From contig OZ020592.1 in NCBI GenBank assembly GCA_963971535.1, positions 125,209,937 through 125,273,936 of the forward strand: a stretch of 64,000 nt of DNA, written 5' to 3'. The position numbers and the translations under genes were made by a program. Within the stretch, counting starts at the first letter, position 1. Each line of letters begins with the position of its first letter. Positions 22,796 to 34,303 of this stretch are shown here, piece after piece. The notes under the pieces are model-generated. The model had not been told where the DNA came from. It searched no databases and was given only the letters and a program-made list of their open reading frames with translations. Source of the DNA: Notolepis coatsorum (taxonomy: Eukaryota > Chordata > Actinopteri > Aulopiformes > Paralepididae).

Positions 22796-23990
22796 TAATG
22801 GACAAGCCGTACGTCGGCCGTCTAATGAAGTTAGATTTATACAGTACACTTTGACTGCTGAATTGACATGTTTAACTTATTCATTCTTTAATTCAGCAAG
22901 GCGAAGTGAACTCCAGCGTCGCGCCACTGGTAACGCAGTGGGGCAAGTGATTAAACAGCTCTGCACTCAGGCGATGTGGCGCGACAATACTGCTGCGGCG
23001 TTGGAAAGCGGCAGTGAAACAGCAGCCAGACGTTGCCGCGTCTGGGGCTGCCGCGGGGCCGCGGCGTTCACGTGGCCGTGGCGGCCAATCAGAGCAACCC
23101 CGGAAATCAAATCCGTTGCGGAAGTGGTACACGCATCCAGTCTGCAGAGGCTCTGGCTAGTAGTAGCGTGTATGTTGTGATTTTCGATGCAAAATAAATA
23201 TTCAACATTATCTTTTGAGACTCTGCCTCAGACTCTTATCCTTTGGCACTAAAAGCAAAACATTGTCACCACTATGGCTGTCCACAACATGTCATTAATT
23301 GCGTGCGAGAGGTCGATCAGCGACGACACTTAGGTTAGCCACGTTAACGTGAGCTAGATGGAAATAATGTAGTAACGTTACTGGTGAAAAAGTGATTTAC
23401 CTTGGAATACTCCTTTGCCAACTTGCTGTACTTTGCTTGCAGGTCTGCAGCCATTATTGCTGGATTATGAATAGCCCCAACTTTAGCCAAGGTAATGTTA
23501 AGCTAAAACCAGCTTTTCAGCTAGCGCTTCAGCTAATGCTAATAACACCAGCAAGCATCAGACATCAGAGCTCCCCGTCACACTGCTGTCAGGACGATGG
23601 CATTTAAGAAAGTATCTGCTGTTAAAATGACAAACAGCATTGATCGATTAATCGGTCGATTAAAAACACGTTTGTTTTATAATGCTCACTCTCAGCAGGA
23701 GGATACCGCACGTGTTGTCAGCTAAATTTTAAAACAACAGTCTCCCTTGCACCCCCCCCCCGCCACGCACACACAACATTAAGGGGATAGTGCAATTATA
23801 TTTTATACCCCCCTGTTTTATTAAATGTTATTTATGCCTTACTCCTGTTTTTATATTAATACTGTGTTTAGGACTGTGTTTTATATTTTTACTAGCACCT
23901 AGGGCTGCATTTTAAATTTCGTTGTAACAACTGTAACAATGACAATAAAGATCTATTCTATTCTAAATTACGTCATATGGGATCGGAGGC
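22796..23990. other. no gene; GC-rich patch and AT-rich repeat sequence
   Basis: About 22905-23110 is GC-rich, with CGCGGGGCCGCGG-like stretches and no recognised protein in any frame. The rest resembles transposon interiors (AATAAA near 23193, a C-run near 23752, TAACGTTA motifs). A hAT-like terminus lies near 24090 (..GGAACAACTCTA). Confidence 0.4.
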
Positions 23991-24354
23991 TAGACTTTCG
24001 GCGTACTCGCTGATACCAATACCAGCATTTTAGGCAGTATCGGAGGCATTTCCGATACTGGTATCGGTATCGGAACAACTCTAGTAAGAACATTGGTATA
24101 TTTATCAACACGGAGTGTGCATACGACCTGACCTGTGCACGCACAGTTGATAAATCCCGACTTTTCTGTGCGTAGAGACATTCTAAATTCCGTGTTTAGG
24201 AACGAAAATAGAACACTTTCTACACATTATTGATAAATGATGGGCATACTTTAGATATAGAGCTCGAAGGAGCTACAGAATGTATTGTTGAAAAAAGTTA
24301 AACACGAGGAGAAGGGGAGCCTGCTCAGCCCGGGGAGAAATGTGGTTATCGAAT

Positions 24355-24461
24355 TAACCCTTTCACTACCACACTACAGAAGGTTAACCCTTTACTATCA
24401 CACTACAGACGGTTGTAGTGAAAGGGTTAACCGTTCGGTAGTGCGGCAGTTAAAGGGTTAA
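24355..24461. repeat. AAAGGGTTAACC minisatellite, locus 2 (palindromic)
   Basis: Two units on the minus strand (TTAACCCTTTCACTACCACA) are followed by two on the plus strand (GTGAAAGGGTTAACCG), so the locus can fold into a hairpin. Confidence 0.8.
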
Positions 24462-24699
24462 GGGTACAAACACCACTAATCTCAAACGACATCTGAAGAC
24501 CTTCCACAAGGAAATCCAGGTAAATGTAATAATGCATTAGCACCATATGAGTGAATTTGTATGGAGCCGTTTGTGGTGGATTAGCCCCCGTCTGTTGGTT
24601 GGTGTTAAAAGGTCTTTTTAACCAGTCTGCATGCAGGCCTTGGTTGGCATTAAAACTTTTAAAAGGTCTTTAACCAGTCTGCATGCAGGCCGTGGTGCA

Positions 24700-25305
24700 T
24701 GCCGTGTAGTAGCTCCTTTCGGGTCTGCGATGCACACCAACAGGGTTGGACGAGTGAATACACAGCCCCTTATACCTTCATAGAAAAATCCCACAATTAA
24801 CTGTCTCGCTTTTCTCTATCAAAACGCTCCTCATACAAGTATCGCAGAGAAATTTCAAAGGTACTCACAAGTGCACAAGGGTTTCGGACAGACAAGCGCT
24901 AGGGTTTGAAAGCTCTGCGTTGCTAATAAATATTAAAAAATAAAATAAAAAATAAGCTGGTCAAAACTGCTTTATTTCCGGCTTTGGGTGCCTGATGCGC
25001 ATGCGCTGTGATCGCTGTATATTTATTTGTGATGACAGCGCATGCGCATCAGGCACCCAAAGCAGTTTATAAAAATTATTTAAAATGCCGAGCAAACCCT
25101 CGCGTTTTTTTGTCCGAAACCCTTGTGAAACTGTGAGTACCTTTGAAATGTCTCTGCGCTACTTGTATGCGGAGCGGTTTTGATAGAGAAAGGCGAGACA
25201 GAGTTAATTGTGGGATTTTCCTATGAAGGTTACAAGGGACTGTGTATTCCCTCGTCCAACCCTGTTGGCATGCATCACAGACCCGAAAGAGGCTAGCCAT
25301 GTAGT
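24700..25305. mobile_element. foldback element, about 600 bp
   Basis: Two arms of about 290 bases are inverted copies, centred near 25013. At the centre CTTTGGGTGCCTGATGCGCA pairs with TGCGCATCAGGCACCCAAAG; at the edges GGGTCTGCGATGCA pairs with TGCATCACAGACCC. Arms have diverged by many substitutions and small indels. No coding sequence. Confidence 0.75.
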
Positions 25306-25552
25306 TAGATCAATAGCCGTGGTGCATGCCATGTAGTTAGATCAATAGCCGTGGTGCATGCCATGTCGTTAGATCAATAGCCGTGGTGCATGCCATGTAG
25401 TTAGATCAATAGCCCTGGTGCATGCCATGTAGTTAACTGTTAAATCAATAGCCAGGCCCCAGGTGCATGCCATGTAGTTAGATCAATAGCCCTGGTGCAT
25501 GCCATGTAGTTAGATCAATAGCCCTGGTGCATGCATGCCATGTAGTTAGATC
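25306..25552. repeat. minisatellite, 32-base unit
   Basis: About seven or eight copies of a unit containing GCATGCCATGTAGTTAGATC then AATAGCC. It begins inside the right arm of the foldback element at 24700-25305, and related sequence is at 24697-24712, so the unit probably derives from the element's edge. Confidence 0.8.
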
Positions 25553-26171
25553 CGAGTCACCTTATGGGCAATGAATGCAGGCCCCTCCATTTGGTTTTTG
25601 CTGAGGTAGAAATGAAGGTTGGGACTCACTCACTAGTTGGGCAACTTGCACTTCCACTGACGAGCTAATCCCAACCCTTCAACTGGCCTCTTTCCACAGA
25701 CCGGGATTAGTCTGCAGACTCATTACAGGCATCAATAGCTGAATCTAGGCTACTTTAAGCCTAGGCAATGCCGCTTCACTTGCCAGGTGAGGAAATGGGT
25801 TTTATTATTAACACAGACTAGCAAACTCGCCCCCCCCCCACCCAGATTGAAATGGCCATACCAGTGTGGAGGTGAAAATGGCCACATCACAATTTTCAAA
25901 AGAGACCTTGATGTGGACATGTAGGTCTTGGGTGTTAGATTAGTTCGAATAAACCTTGTTGCAGTGCAGATGAAACAGTATGACAAGCCGCCACGAAGTT
26001 ATATATATAAAAAAGTGATTAAAGAAGCACAATCACATCACAGAAACCAGTTGAAACACTAAATATGTAACCAATAAAGTCAATCATAGTATATCTTATC
26101 TCCCTGGGACATAAGGAATTACTTTTGATCTGGTAGTACGTGTGTGCGTTATGTGCGTCTCGTCCGCTCAC
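25553..26171 (-). other. fem1c intron, right end
   Basis: Intronic sequence next to the fem1c exon donor. It has a C-run (25831-25840) and AT-rich sequence, with no recognised repeat or gene. Confidence 0.5.
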
Positions 26172-26715
26172 CTTTCACGCTCTTTCTGTTGACATCCGCA
26201 GCCTTCTCCAGCAGATACTGGGCTATGTCTTGGTGTCCCTTGTAGCAGGAGATCATGAGGCAGGTGTGGCCGTGTCTGTTGGCCACCTCCAGGTCGGCCT
26301 CGTGCTCCACCAGGTACTTCACGATGTCCAGGTGTCCGTCGAAACACGCCGCCCTCAGGGGGGTGGAGTTGGTCAGCGTGGTGTTGTTGACGGAGGCTCC
26401 GTGGCCCAGCAGCGACTGCACCACCTTCAGGTGCCCGGCGGCCGACGCGGCCCACAGGGGCGGCGCACCCTCGATGGTCTCCCCGTCGAAGTTCACCGAG
26501 CCGCCGGCCTCCACGGGAGCCCTGCAGCACTCCAGCAGGAACTCCACCAGGTCCAGGTGTCCGTACCGGGAGGCCATCAGCAGCGGCGTGGCGCCGTTGG
26601 TCTTCTCCCCCATCATGTCGCTCACCTCGTGTCCATCTTTGTTCTCCAGCAGCTTCTGCAGCAGCCGCAGCTTGCCGTCCCTCGCCGCGTTGAACACCGC
26701 CGTCTGCAGATCCAT
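26172..26715 (-). CDS. fem1c: FEM1C, first coding exon (N-terminal ankyrin repeats)
   Basis: This encodes residues 1-181 of FEM1C, substrate receptor of the CUL2-elongin ubiquitin ligase that recognises C-terminal arginine degrons. The protein starts MDLQTAVFNAARDGKLRLL and contains at least five ankyrin units, such as GATPLLMASRYGHLDLVEFL, GAPPLWAASAAGHLKVVQSL, STPLRAACFDGHLDIVKYL and HTCLMISCYKGHQDIAQYL. HLKVVQSLL.HGASVNNTTL and EKAADVNRKSVKG identify FEM1C rather than FEM1A/B. The donor is AAAG|GTGAGC, phase 1, matching the exon at 11790-11959. The ATG at 26715 is chosen because family members begin MDL; an in-frame ATG at 26736 would add seven unrelated residues. No frame damage is seen. 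Confidence 0.95.
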
Positions 26716-27700
26716 CCTGGTGGCGTTTACTGTCAACTAACAATAAAAACCACTGCCAGGCTAATAAACAAACGTGATGTCTTTGAGGTGTGAGAGACGC
26801 CGGGGCAGGTGTTAGAGAGGGGGAGTCTTTTGTTGTTTACGGTGAGCTAGGACTCGGAGCTAACGGAGCCAGCTGTTGTTTCAAATTCAAACATAAAGCT
26901 AATTCATAAGTGTCGCCGTCACCGGGACGTGTCCATAAAGCCCACCAGCCTGTGATATTAAAGAAATGGCCAGTTGGGGTTACGATAACAGCGTTTAGCA
27001 CGCGTGTCACTCCCTGGGAACGCTAGCTAGTAAATGTAGTTATAGTTAGCCAACTTCCTCGATTAGCCAGCTATCGATACTAGCTTAGCTTATCAACTCA
27101 AAACAGGGACTAGCTTCGGTCCCTCTATCTCTACTCTTCCACAGACTTCCACCAAGCAGTCATTTTCCATCGATCTGTACACCTGCGTTGGTCATCGTTC
27201 CGATAGTATATCCATCCGACGGACGTGTTTATTATGTCCAAATGAAGCAGAATGACAAAACGCCAAAGTGGGCCAAAAAAACAACATCCACCCCCGCTGC
27301 TGTTAGCTCGCTAGCGTCGCTGCTGTGTCGCCGCCGGCCGGGTCCTCCTCCGGTCCGCGAGCTACAGAACACTAACAACGGCTAGTAATTATATAGCGAG
27401 TTAGCAGCTAGTGGGCTCGAGCCAGTCGGTCCTCTCGACTAACACCAGCTATTTAACGTTAAATTAACAACTGCGAGCAGGCTCGACGGTAGTCCTCAGA
27501 GGGGGTGAGAGGTAATTGGGGGCAGACTGTGATCCCGACCCGCTGCTCAGCTGTGTGATCAGAACCGTTCACCCCTGATCCCGGACCGGAGTGATCACGA
27601 CTCACTTCTTCTGTCAAACCTGAAAACAATGCAGTTTTTTTTTTTTTTTTTCTGTCTCCAAAGAGGTCCACGTCACAGCCTAGCCGGCTCTGTGATTGGA
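26716..27700 (-). promoter_or_regulatory. fem1c 5' UTR and probable promoter region
   Basis: Just upstream of the start codon an acceptor-like TGTTAGTTGACAG (about 26730) may join a non-coding first exon. A donor-like CGCAG|GTGTAC lies near 27186 on the minus strand. CpGs are frequent around 27290-27365. Both splice sites and the promoter position are inferences; no transcript evidence is available. Confidence 0.4.
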
Positions 27701-28244
27701 GCGCTCACGTGTCACTCAATAACCGGGGCAGTTGGGTCAAACAGTTCAGAAAAAGAGCTTCCGCTATATAACTCCACTCAATGTTTTATTTTCTTTATTA
27801 TTATAATTGTTTAAAAAAAACATCGAGTGGAGTATATCGAGTTATCTGCTTACCGGATACATGTTAAGAGATGCGGGCCTATAGAGAAGTGGCCTTCTAC
27901 AATATTTGATTATATCGCCCCCTACAGGTGGGTCGACGAAAAGCCAAGACCGCACTCATTGATTATAAACAGAGTACTGGACTCAGTGAGGTGGACATTA
28001 AGCACTACGGGGAATGTTTGAGTTTAGAGTGGTTGCCCTTCAACAACCTCATATGGCAGCTCAACCGGTCTCATTTTATTTCACACGTCAAGGTGTTTTG
28101 ATGACTGATGATGAGTAGGGACCCGGATGTAGGATACTTGTTGAAGTTGTTGATGACTGATGAGCGCGTAGGATACTTGTTGGAGTCTCGAACGGTTGCG
28201 GAACAGCTACAGGCGCCCCGCCTGCGTAACTGCCTTGGGGAAAG
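27701..28244. other. no gene seen
   Basis: Intergenic sequence between fem1c and tmed7. It has a short internal duplication (GATGACTGATGA and GTAGGATACTTGTTG at 28100-28180). No TICAM2-like frame is visible. Confidence 0.4.
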
Positions 28245-28339
28245 TATTCACGCGCCCCGCGTGCGTAAAGATTTTGCCCAACCCACTTTCAGTTCCGCGT
28301 TCGGGATCCGCGATCTGATTGGCCACTGACGTTTCTCAA

Positions 28340-28432
28340 GTTCAAGTTTCTTTAATAGTTGTCATACAGAAGTACAGAATACTTTTATACAAAATGCTTC
28401 TTACTGTTACGCTCCAGACTGTGCAAGACAAG
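28340..28432 (-). repeat. 3' end of L2-like LINE
   Basis: The reverse complement of this stretch closely matches the 3' end of the LINE at about 19140-19225 (GAGCGTAACAGTAAGAAGC, ..TTAAAGAAACTTGAA). It is a heavily 5'-truncated insertion. Confidence 0.8.
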
Positions 28433-28512
28433 CGCCGATTTCGCGTTACGCCTAGTTCTGCCTCTAACCATAATCCCAACCCTAACCCAGTTGAAAGTGA
28501 CTGAAAACGTGA

Positions 28513-28660
28513 ATGAATGAATGAATGAAAACTTTATTTAACAGATTGCAGAATGGGTACAATACAGTACGGCTCAATACATACAATTGTTAAGGGGATG
28601 CAGACCTGAGAAAGACGTTTGTCTTGTTTCCATCAGGGTCCCCCAAACGTAACCTCGTTC
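28513..28660 (-). repeat. 3' tail of CAAT-ending LINE
   Basis: ATGAATGAATGAAAACTTTA at the left end and CCCATTCTGCAATCTGTTAA on the minus strand match the 3' end of the LINE at 35105-39112 in inverted orientation. Similar tails occur at 47775-47848 (minus), 56306-56588 (plus) and 61125-61156 (plus). Confidence 0.75.
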
Positions 28661-28810
28661 CCAGCTTTATGAAAACGTACCGCACTGAGAACTAGGCGTA
28701 ACGCGATTGGCGCTGAGAGAAACGTCATTGGCCAATCAGATCGCGGATCCCGAACGCAGAACTGAAAGTGGGTTGGGCAAAATCTTTACGCGCCCGACTC
28801 ACGTGGGCAG

Positions 28811-31499
28811 GGATGATCTTCAACGGCTTCCGTCTCCCTCTTTGAACAGATGGGTCCCAGTTGGGATCTTTCTCGTTAATCAATTTCTCATCATAAATTA
28901 AACTAATCAATGCAACACGCCCAAAATCAATTAAATTAAAATACAAATTTAAAGCTGTTATTTTTTTTAATACCAGAAAGTTTAATCCGCTGTGTAACAA
29001 GGGAGTCCATGTAGTGTCACAAAGTGCTTCTTAATGTCCAGAGAATATTTTATCAACAGCACAATGAAACCAAAAGCCAGAATAACAACACCACACCGTT
29101 GAAGAAAGAAATGCAGAAAATAAAATAAATTAGGTGTTTTACCTTTTCACATGCCAGATTCTCCTTCGGCCAAATATATCACAAACAAAACATCTTACTA
29201 AAGAGACAATACTCTTTCAAATGGATTCAGGGTGAGACGGTACAAAGAAGACGACGGGAAGCAAAGTCACAAAGCTTTCAATGATCAATAACTTTCCAAT
29301 CAATACATTGGAATTTCAGAAGTTCTTGAAACACAGCTCCATCCACCACAAACTGGTCGGCACCATGTCAGTAACAGCCGTTTATCACAAACACGGGTCG
29401 CAAAAAAAAAAGTTTTATATTTCAGTCTCTACTACAAAGTTTTGGCTGAGTATGCGATTTCAGGAATATGACGAGGTTAATAAAGTAAAGGAAAATAATG
29501 ATGCCCCGTTACACTCGTTTACCTTCATGTCTTCCGTCAGCCATATCCAAACTCCAGTTTCTCATTTACAAAACAACCTACATCATATCCATACACGCAC
29601 GAGTGATATCCTTTTCTGGGCTACCCAGCTATCAACTGGGTTACCCATTTACTGGGTTTTGTAATCATGGTATACATACAGTACCTTCTAAACGCCTGAA
29701 TACATCTCTCTCTGGGCTGCATTGGTCGAGCACAGACTGCTTTATTACAAGCAGAAGTGAATGTTACAAACACTGGACATCTACAATAGCATGAGTGCTT
29801 TTTAAACTTTCAATACATTACTACTTAAGCCTGGCGAGCGAGGAGTTGTCTGATCAATGGAAGAAATTAGAATTACCATCACTTGTTTTTTTTAATCTTT
29901 TAAAAACTCACCCGTTTTTCATTTTCCCACAACCATCCAACTCCCACCAGTCCCTAGTAACTAGAGAGTGGCGAGGTACTGATGACCTTCATAGGCTTAT
30001 AACCTCTCTAATTACAACTACCGATCAGATTACCAGTACGTTCTTACATTCAGGTAAACAGTGCTGTAAAAAATAAAATAAAAAATCACAACAACAATAT
30101 GCACCCACACAATAAATAAGTTGCTAACATTTTCAACAGTAAAAGGTAGAATTAGACATGACATACTGAGGGGTTGATCTGTGGGGGGGGGGGGGGGGGG
30201 AACCAAAGAGATTATTTTCAACCAGATAATACACTCGAGCCTGTCGTTGACGATACCACCTCACTGGCTACAATGTGTGTCAATCACTGGAAAGAGAAGA
30301 TTATGATTTGCTCCCATTTTCATAAAACACATCCAGCCATTCACATAAATTATACATCATACATAAAGCCAAGCCTGCCTTTAAACTGTACGATTTCAAT
30401 GAGATTATTCACAAGAATGTGTGTTAAAAATCTAATTCAGGAACATGACCTGATCTTAAAAATCATAATTCAGTAGACAAAGAAAAAAACCAACGCAAAT
30501 AATTCAATTAATGTTTATCTCGTTTCCCCCCCAATGAACCGGATCTAAAGTCATCAAGTTCCATTGGGAAGGGGAGGGAGGAATAAATCACATTATAAGA
30601 GTATCCAAAAACCACATTATATCCAAACCTTTGTGGGAAAACACCACTACGTTTCCTACGCTATTTCACAGACCCAGTACTATGCAGATAAGCAAACGAC
30701 TGCTTAGATCCATCCCACTGGGCGCTCGTTTAGAGCAGCTCCAAGCACCGGTTCAGGACAGAGGACTGGGACCTTCTGGCAGGGTGAGGGACAGAGGAGT
30801 GGGACCTTTAATATGGTGCCGTCTTGTAAAGTGGGTGGAGATTTGGTAAAAAAGGAACGGAGAACCAATACACAACACAGACTTTGGGTTGGCGAAGAGA
30901 CAGTGGATGGGACACGGGGGGATGAGGAAGCAGACCTGGGGGTAGGAGCACATTTACAAAACCGCTTTCAAAATATCTGAAGTACAATCAGGTTTCCGAC
31001 ATCCGAGGGGCCACGCCTCGACTTCCCAGACAGCCTCCGAAGTGGCTTAACACTTAACGTACAAACAAAAAGCTAATTAAACCGCCCACCTTTTTTTTTG
31101 TATCGTTTTGTTTACCAAAACATTTGAAAACACATTTAACTATTTTGCCTCAGGGCCTGTATGAAGAAAAGGTTGAGGAGTCGGGATCGGGGGCTTCAGG
31201 TTGGAACATGTTGCCTGGCTGGTCTTAAAGGACGGCAGCGCCACAAGACAACATACAGTAGAGCCTCAGGGTGAATACATGTGTGTTAGTACTACAGAAT
31301 GGAAGTGGCAAACACCGCTCAGATATTTCATGGATTTCACTACGTGGAAATGAAAACGTACGTGGTGGGTCTTTCATTACGGCTGCCTTCCCTCAACAGC
31401 AGTACACTCTCCTCTCAACATCACTCCCACTTCACGCATACAGGCCTCCAGGGATGAAGGTGATTAAACAGATTTCCGTGGGGGGGTGGGGGGGGGTGG
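28811..31499 (-). other. probable tmed7 3' UTR and downstream sequence
   Basis: About 2.7 kb follow the tmed7 stop on the minus strand with little recognisable repeat except the 30243-30547 block. A minus-strand AATAAA (about 29737-29742) is one possible poly(A) signal, giving a 3' UTR of about 1.75 kb. The true end cannot be set from sequence alone. A run of about 18 G is at 30182-30200. Confidence 0.4.
30243..30547. repeat. 300-bp repeat flanking tmed7, copy 1
   Basis: Directly repeated at 34577-34867 with scattered differences. Shared blocks are CACCTCACTGGCTA-like, AATGAGATTATTCACAAG, GTGTTAAAAATCTA and AATCATAATTCAG. Copy 1 is in the presumed tmed7 3' UTR. No terminal repeats were found, so it may be a dispersed repeat or a local duplication. 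Confidence 0.65.
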
Positions 31500-31736
31500 T
31501 TACGATCCGACGCGTGTCGTGGTGGTCTTCTTGTCGGAGAAGAAGCTGCGCAGCAAGACCACCTGGCTGATGCTGACCACCAGCAGGATGAAGGCCTCGC
31601 CGATGGACCAGAAGGCCACACGCGTGTTGAGGTCCTCGGCCCGGCTGCGGCCCTGCGCCTCGCGCAGACGGAAGTGAGTCTGGTGGTCGATGACCGCCTT
31701 CAGGGCCTCGTGGATGGACACGCAGGCGGACTCCAT
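31500..31736 (-). CDS. tmed7: TMED7, exon 3 (coiled coil, membrane span, tail)
   Basis: Last coding exon: 78 residues (136-213) and the stop. It follows the acceptor CCCCAG|ATG. The first part ([35 protein letters not shown]) is the membrane-proximal helical region. A hydrophobic stretch (about residues 180-200, [15 protein letters not shown]) is the single membrane span. The cytosolic tail [16 protein letters not shown] carries the FF and basic residues used by p24 proteins for COPII/COPI coat binding, and the TTTTRVGS ending is characteristic of TMED7. TMED7 is a p24-gamma cargo receptor cycling between ER and Golgi. It also delivers TLR4 in mammals. Confidence 0.95.
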   Translation of the reverse strand: MESACVSIHEALKAVIDHQTHFRLREAQGRSRAEDLNTRVAFWSIGEAFILLVVSISQVVLLRSFFSDKKTTTTRVGS

Positions 31737-32116
31737 CTGGGGAACCGGGAGAGGGTTTCATATTAGTCTTGTGGAGCGGCAGGAGGTCTGCTTTTAGTCA
31801 GGCAGCCTTTTCCGTGAGAGCAGACCACACCTGGAACAGTCTGCCTACACGGCTCAGGGAGTATCAAAGATACATTTAATTTAAATCAAACTTAAAATCA
31901 TGGTTGAGAGATGGTCAAGTGTGCGACCATTTTAACTGAGGGGTTGTGATGTATTTTAATGTATTTTAGTGAATTGTAACCTACTGATTCCTACTGTGTT
32001 TTAATTATTGTACTATGTCTTAAGTATTGTAGTGCTCATGTCACCTGCCCCAGAGACTACAGTTGAAAATTAGCCAACCTGGCTAAACTGGCAGATTTAC
32101 AGTAAAATGTTCCTTA

Positions 32117-33060
32117 ACACATTGGGCGCTGGGCATTGTGCCCATCATTATACCTAGTCTGCCAGCACTGTAACCCTATGGAGATGTTTACCTTCTTTGC
32201 AGGGCTATAACGTTTTAAATATTATAGCTATATCTGCATTACTATGGCCCATTCAACATCGATTATCTATCGTTCCGGATGTGGGAAGGTTATATTTTTT
32301 CATTCATACATTGTTGTGTTAATACCGTCTAGAATATAAGTATGTTTTTAAGCTTTTCTGCTGTAATTCCAAAAACGCTAGTTATAGGCCCTGACGCATA
32401 TGATAGATTGGCGTTTCTTTCCTATACACGCTATATTAAAAAATTCAAATGTATATGATCGGTATACATTATGCTTCATCATGCGTGAAGGAAAGGGGGG
32501 CGGGTCGTTTATAATTCCTTGATCGTCAGTAACGGCTTTATTTAGTATGGGTTGATATGTTGAGCAGATGGTTTGCAGTGAAATGAATAAACAATCGGGC
32601 TGAAAATAATGTTATCTTCCTCTTACCGTTCGCAGATGAGACTGGAGGAAAAAGATCCCAATTATTTGACGCCGATCTCCTAGATCCATTTCCGGTTTGT
32701 ATGGCGCAATAAACGCAGAAATCATATAGATTATTGCGTTTCGAAAGCGATCCAAATGCACTCTAGTGTTTGTCTGGACCCACGTAACAAGATATGACTG
32801 CTGGAGGGATTTCCTTGATGCACCGATCGCCACTTCCGGTTTTGGCGTGAGTGTAACTCGCCCGACCATCCACCAGGCGGCGGTATTGAGGCGTTGCAAT
32901 CTCAGACAGTGTGCCGCTGCAGTCCGGAGGGAGGCTGGATGAATTATGAATGCCATGGCGAAAAAAGTTAAATATTGATCCCAAAAACGATTTACGCCGT
33001 TGTTGGCGTTCAACGCATGGCGGGCAATAACGACTTACGCCGTTTATGGCGCACAATGTG
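32117..33060. mobile_element. piggyBac-like non-autonomous element in tmed7 intron 2
   Basis: The ends CACATTGGGCGC and GCGCACAATGTG are inverted copies (one mismatch), each preceded or followed by TTAA (32113-32116 and 33061-33064), the piggyBac target signature. No transposase domain is seen in the 944 bp. Short frames inside are not conserved-looking. Confidence 0.7.
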
Positions 33061-33171
33061 TTAATATGCACCGTCTCTGTATTTTACCAATAAATACAAA
33101 TGGGGACTAAAATAATCAAAACTGTATTTTCCCCCAAAGATACATGGTAAACCGGTGTATTATTTTATAGA

Positions 33172-33260
33172 AGCTTTTATCCAAAGCGCTTTACAATTTT
33201 GTTCCGCACGCACAGAAAACACAAGAGCGCGCACACACAGAAAACACAAGAGCGCGTGAA
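33172..33260. repeat. SINE fragment and CACAGAAAACACAAGAGCGC repeats
   Basis: CTTTTATCCAAAGCGCTTTA is a fragment of the repeat seen at 8850-9068. It is followed by two copies of the CACAGAAAACACAAGAGCGC unit that forms the array at 34141-34300. Confidence 0.6.
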
Positions 33261-33534
33261 GGATTTGGGGTGCTTTTTCAATGTATGTGATGTATAGATT
33301 GGGGGGAGTGACCACAGCTAAAACGGTGCCGGGTCAGAGAGGTCGAAGTGCATGCGGACGGTGGAAGCAGGAGACGGTGGTTCAGTAGAGCAGGGTGATT
33401 GTTGTGAGGCACACTGCCAGCGAGAGAATGTTTGTTGACATTCCTTGTAAGAACATCTGAGATTAGAGTGTACTGTAGGCCCAGAGCAGGAGGGAGAGAG
33501 GTTCATCTTAATGAAAGTTTATTAGTGTTAAAGG

Positions 33535-34050
33535 TTATGCAGTTGTCATGACAACACGTCGCATGACAACCAGTCTGCGGGGGCGTCGTTGCGACGCCGA
33601 ACATCTATAAGTCGAACGGTGTTTCCGGGTGTAAGCCAGACTAGAAACTGACCAAGAGCGAGTAGGACTGAGATCACACAGACACTCTCTCCTCTCATTG
33701 AGAGAGAGGGGGGGGGGGGGGGGGAATGCCACATCACCAGTAGCTTCGGCTACCACGAGGATGGTCTCGGCTAACGAACAGGCCTGACCACTATTGGACT
33801 GAATAACAACAGGACGATAGACGAACACACCGAAAGATCATTAGAATAGACTCTCCAAGGACGATACAATTTGATAACATCTGATAACATCTGATTATGA
33901 GGTTCTGTTTATAGCAATAAAACAACGCTTTTCCTCATAAGGTATCTCACGGTGTCGGAGTGTCGAATTCTTACGGAAGTGGAGAATTATTATGGTTTAT
34001 GGATTGCACTAACGGGGGAGATAAGGATCTTATCTGCCAGTATCGGAGAC
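33535..34050 (+). repeat. possible solo LTR or promoter-like repeat
   Basis: The sequence has a TATAAG motif (about 33606) and a downstream AGCAATAAAACAACGC signal (about 33914), the order found in an LTR, and a 16-base G-run near 33709. Ends and a target duplication could not be fixed, so this is tentative. Confidence 0.3.
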
Positions 34051-34140
34051 GTCAGGACCATTAAAATGACACAACGCAGAGGAATTGGATGGAGGGCCAA
34101 ACAGACGAAGACGTGATACTGGCCAGTTTGATCAGGATCT

Positions 34141-34300
34141 TACAGCGCGCACACAGAAAACACAAGAACGCGCACGCACACACACAGAAAACACAAGAGC
34201 GTGCACGCACACACAGAGAAAACACAAGAGCGCGCACACACAGAAAACACAAGAGTGTGCACGCACACACAGAAAACACAAGAGCGCGCACACACACACT
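34141..34300. repeat. minisatellite abutting the tmed7 exon 2 donor
   Basis: Five to six copies of a unit of about 25-30 bases built on CACAGAAAACACAAGAGCGC plus CACACA. It begins within five bases of the exon 2 donor (exon ends at 34304), so the first intron bases merge into the repeat. Two more units lie about 0.9 kb away at 33200-33257. Confidence 0.85.
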
Positions 34301-34303
34301 CAC

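Larger units (their letters stand above)
21536..24245. mobile_element. PIF/Harbinger-like element, internally disrupted
   Basis: The left terminus (GCCCTCATTTATCAATGC) and right terminus (ATTGATAAATGATGGGC) are inverted copies, and the subterminal TGTGCGTA/CGCACA motifs are those of Harbinger elements. A transposase fragment is at 21960-22165. A later hAT-like terminus (TAGGGATGGGTACCGAATTC, about 22168), a tRNA-headed palindrome (22437-22795) and a GC-rich block near 23030 occupy the middle. Exact edges are uncertain by a few bases. Confidence 0.6.
28245..28810. mobile_element. foldback element invaded by LINE tails
   Basis: The left arm (about 28250-28338, with GTAAAGATTTTGCCCAACCC and GGGATCCGCGATCTGATTGG) is inverted at about 28712-28795. 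A second arm block (GCGTTACGCCTAGTTCTG, 28443) is inverted at about 28688. Two minus-strand LINE 3' ends (28340-28432 and 28513-28660) lie between the arms. Confidence 0.65.

Noticed and set aside
26716..26736. Upstream in-frame start for FEM1C
   Set aside because: The seven extra residues are unlike any FEM1 N-terminus, and family members start MDL.
26140..26793. Plus-strand frames of 217 and 161 codons
   Set aside because: They are antisense to the first FEM1C coding exon, which explains the openness.
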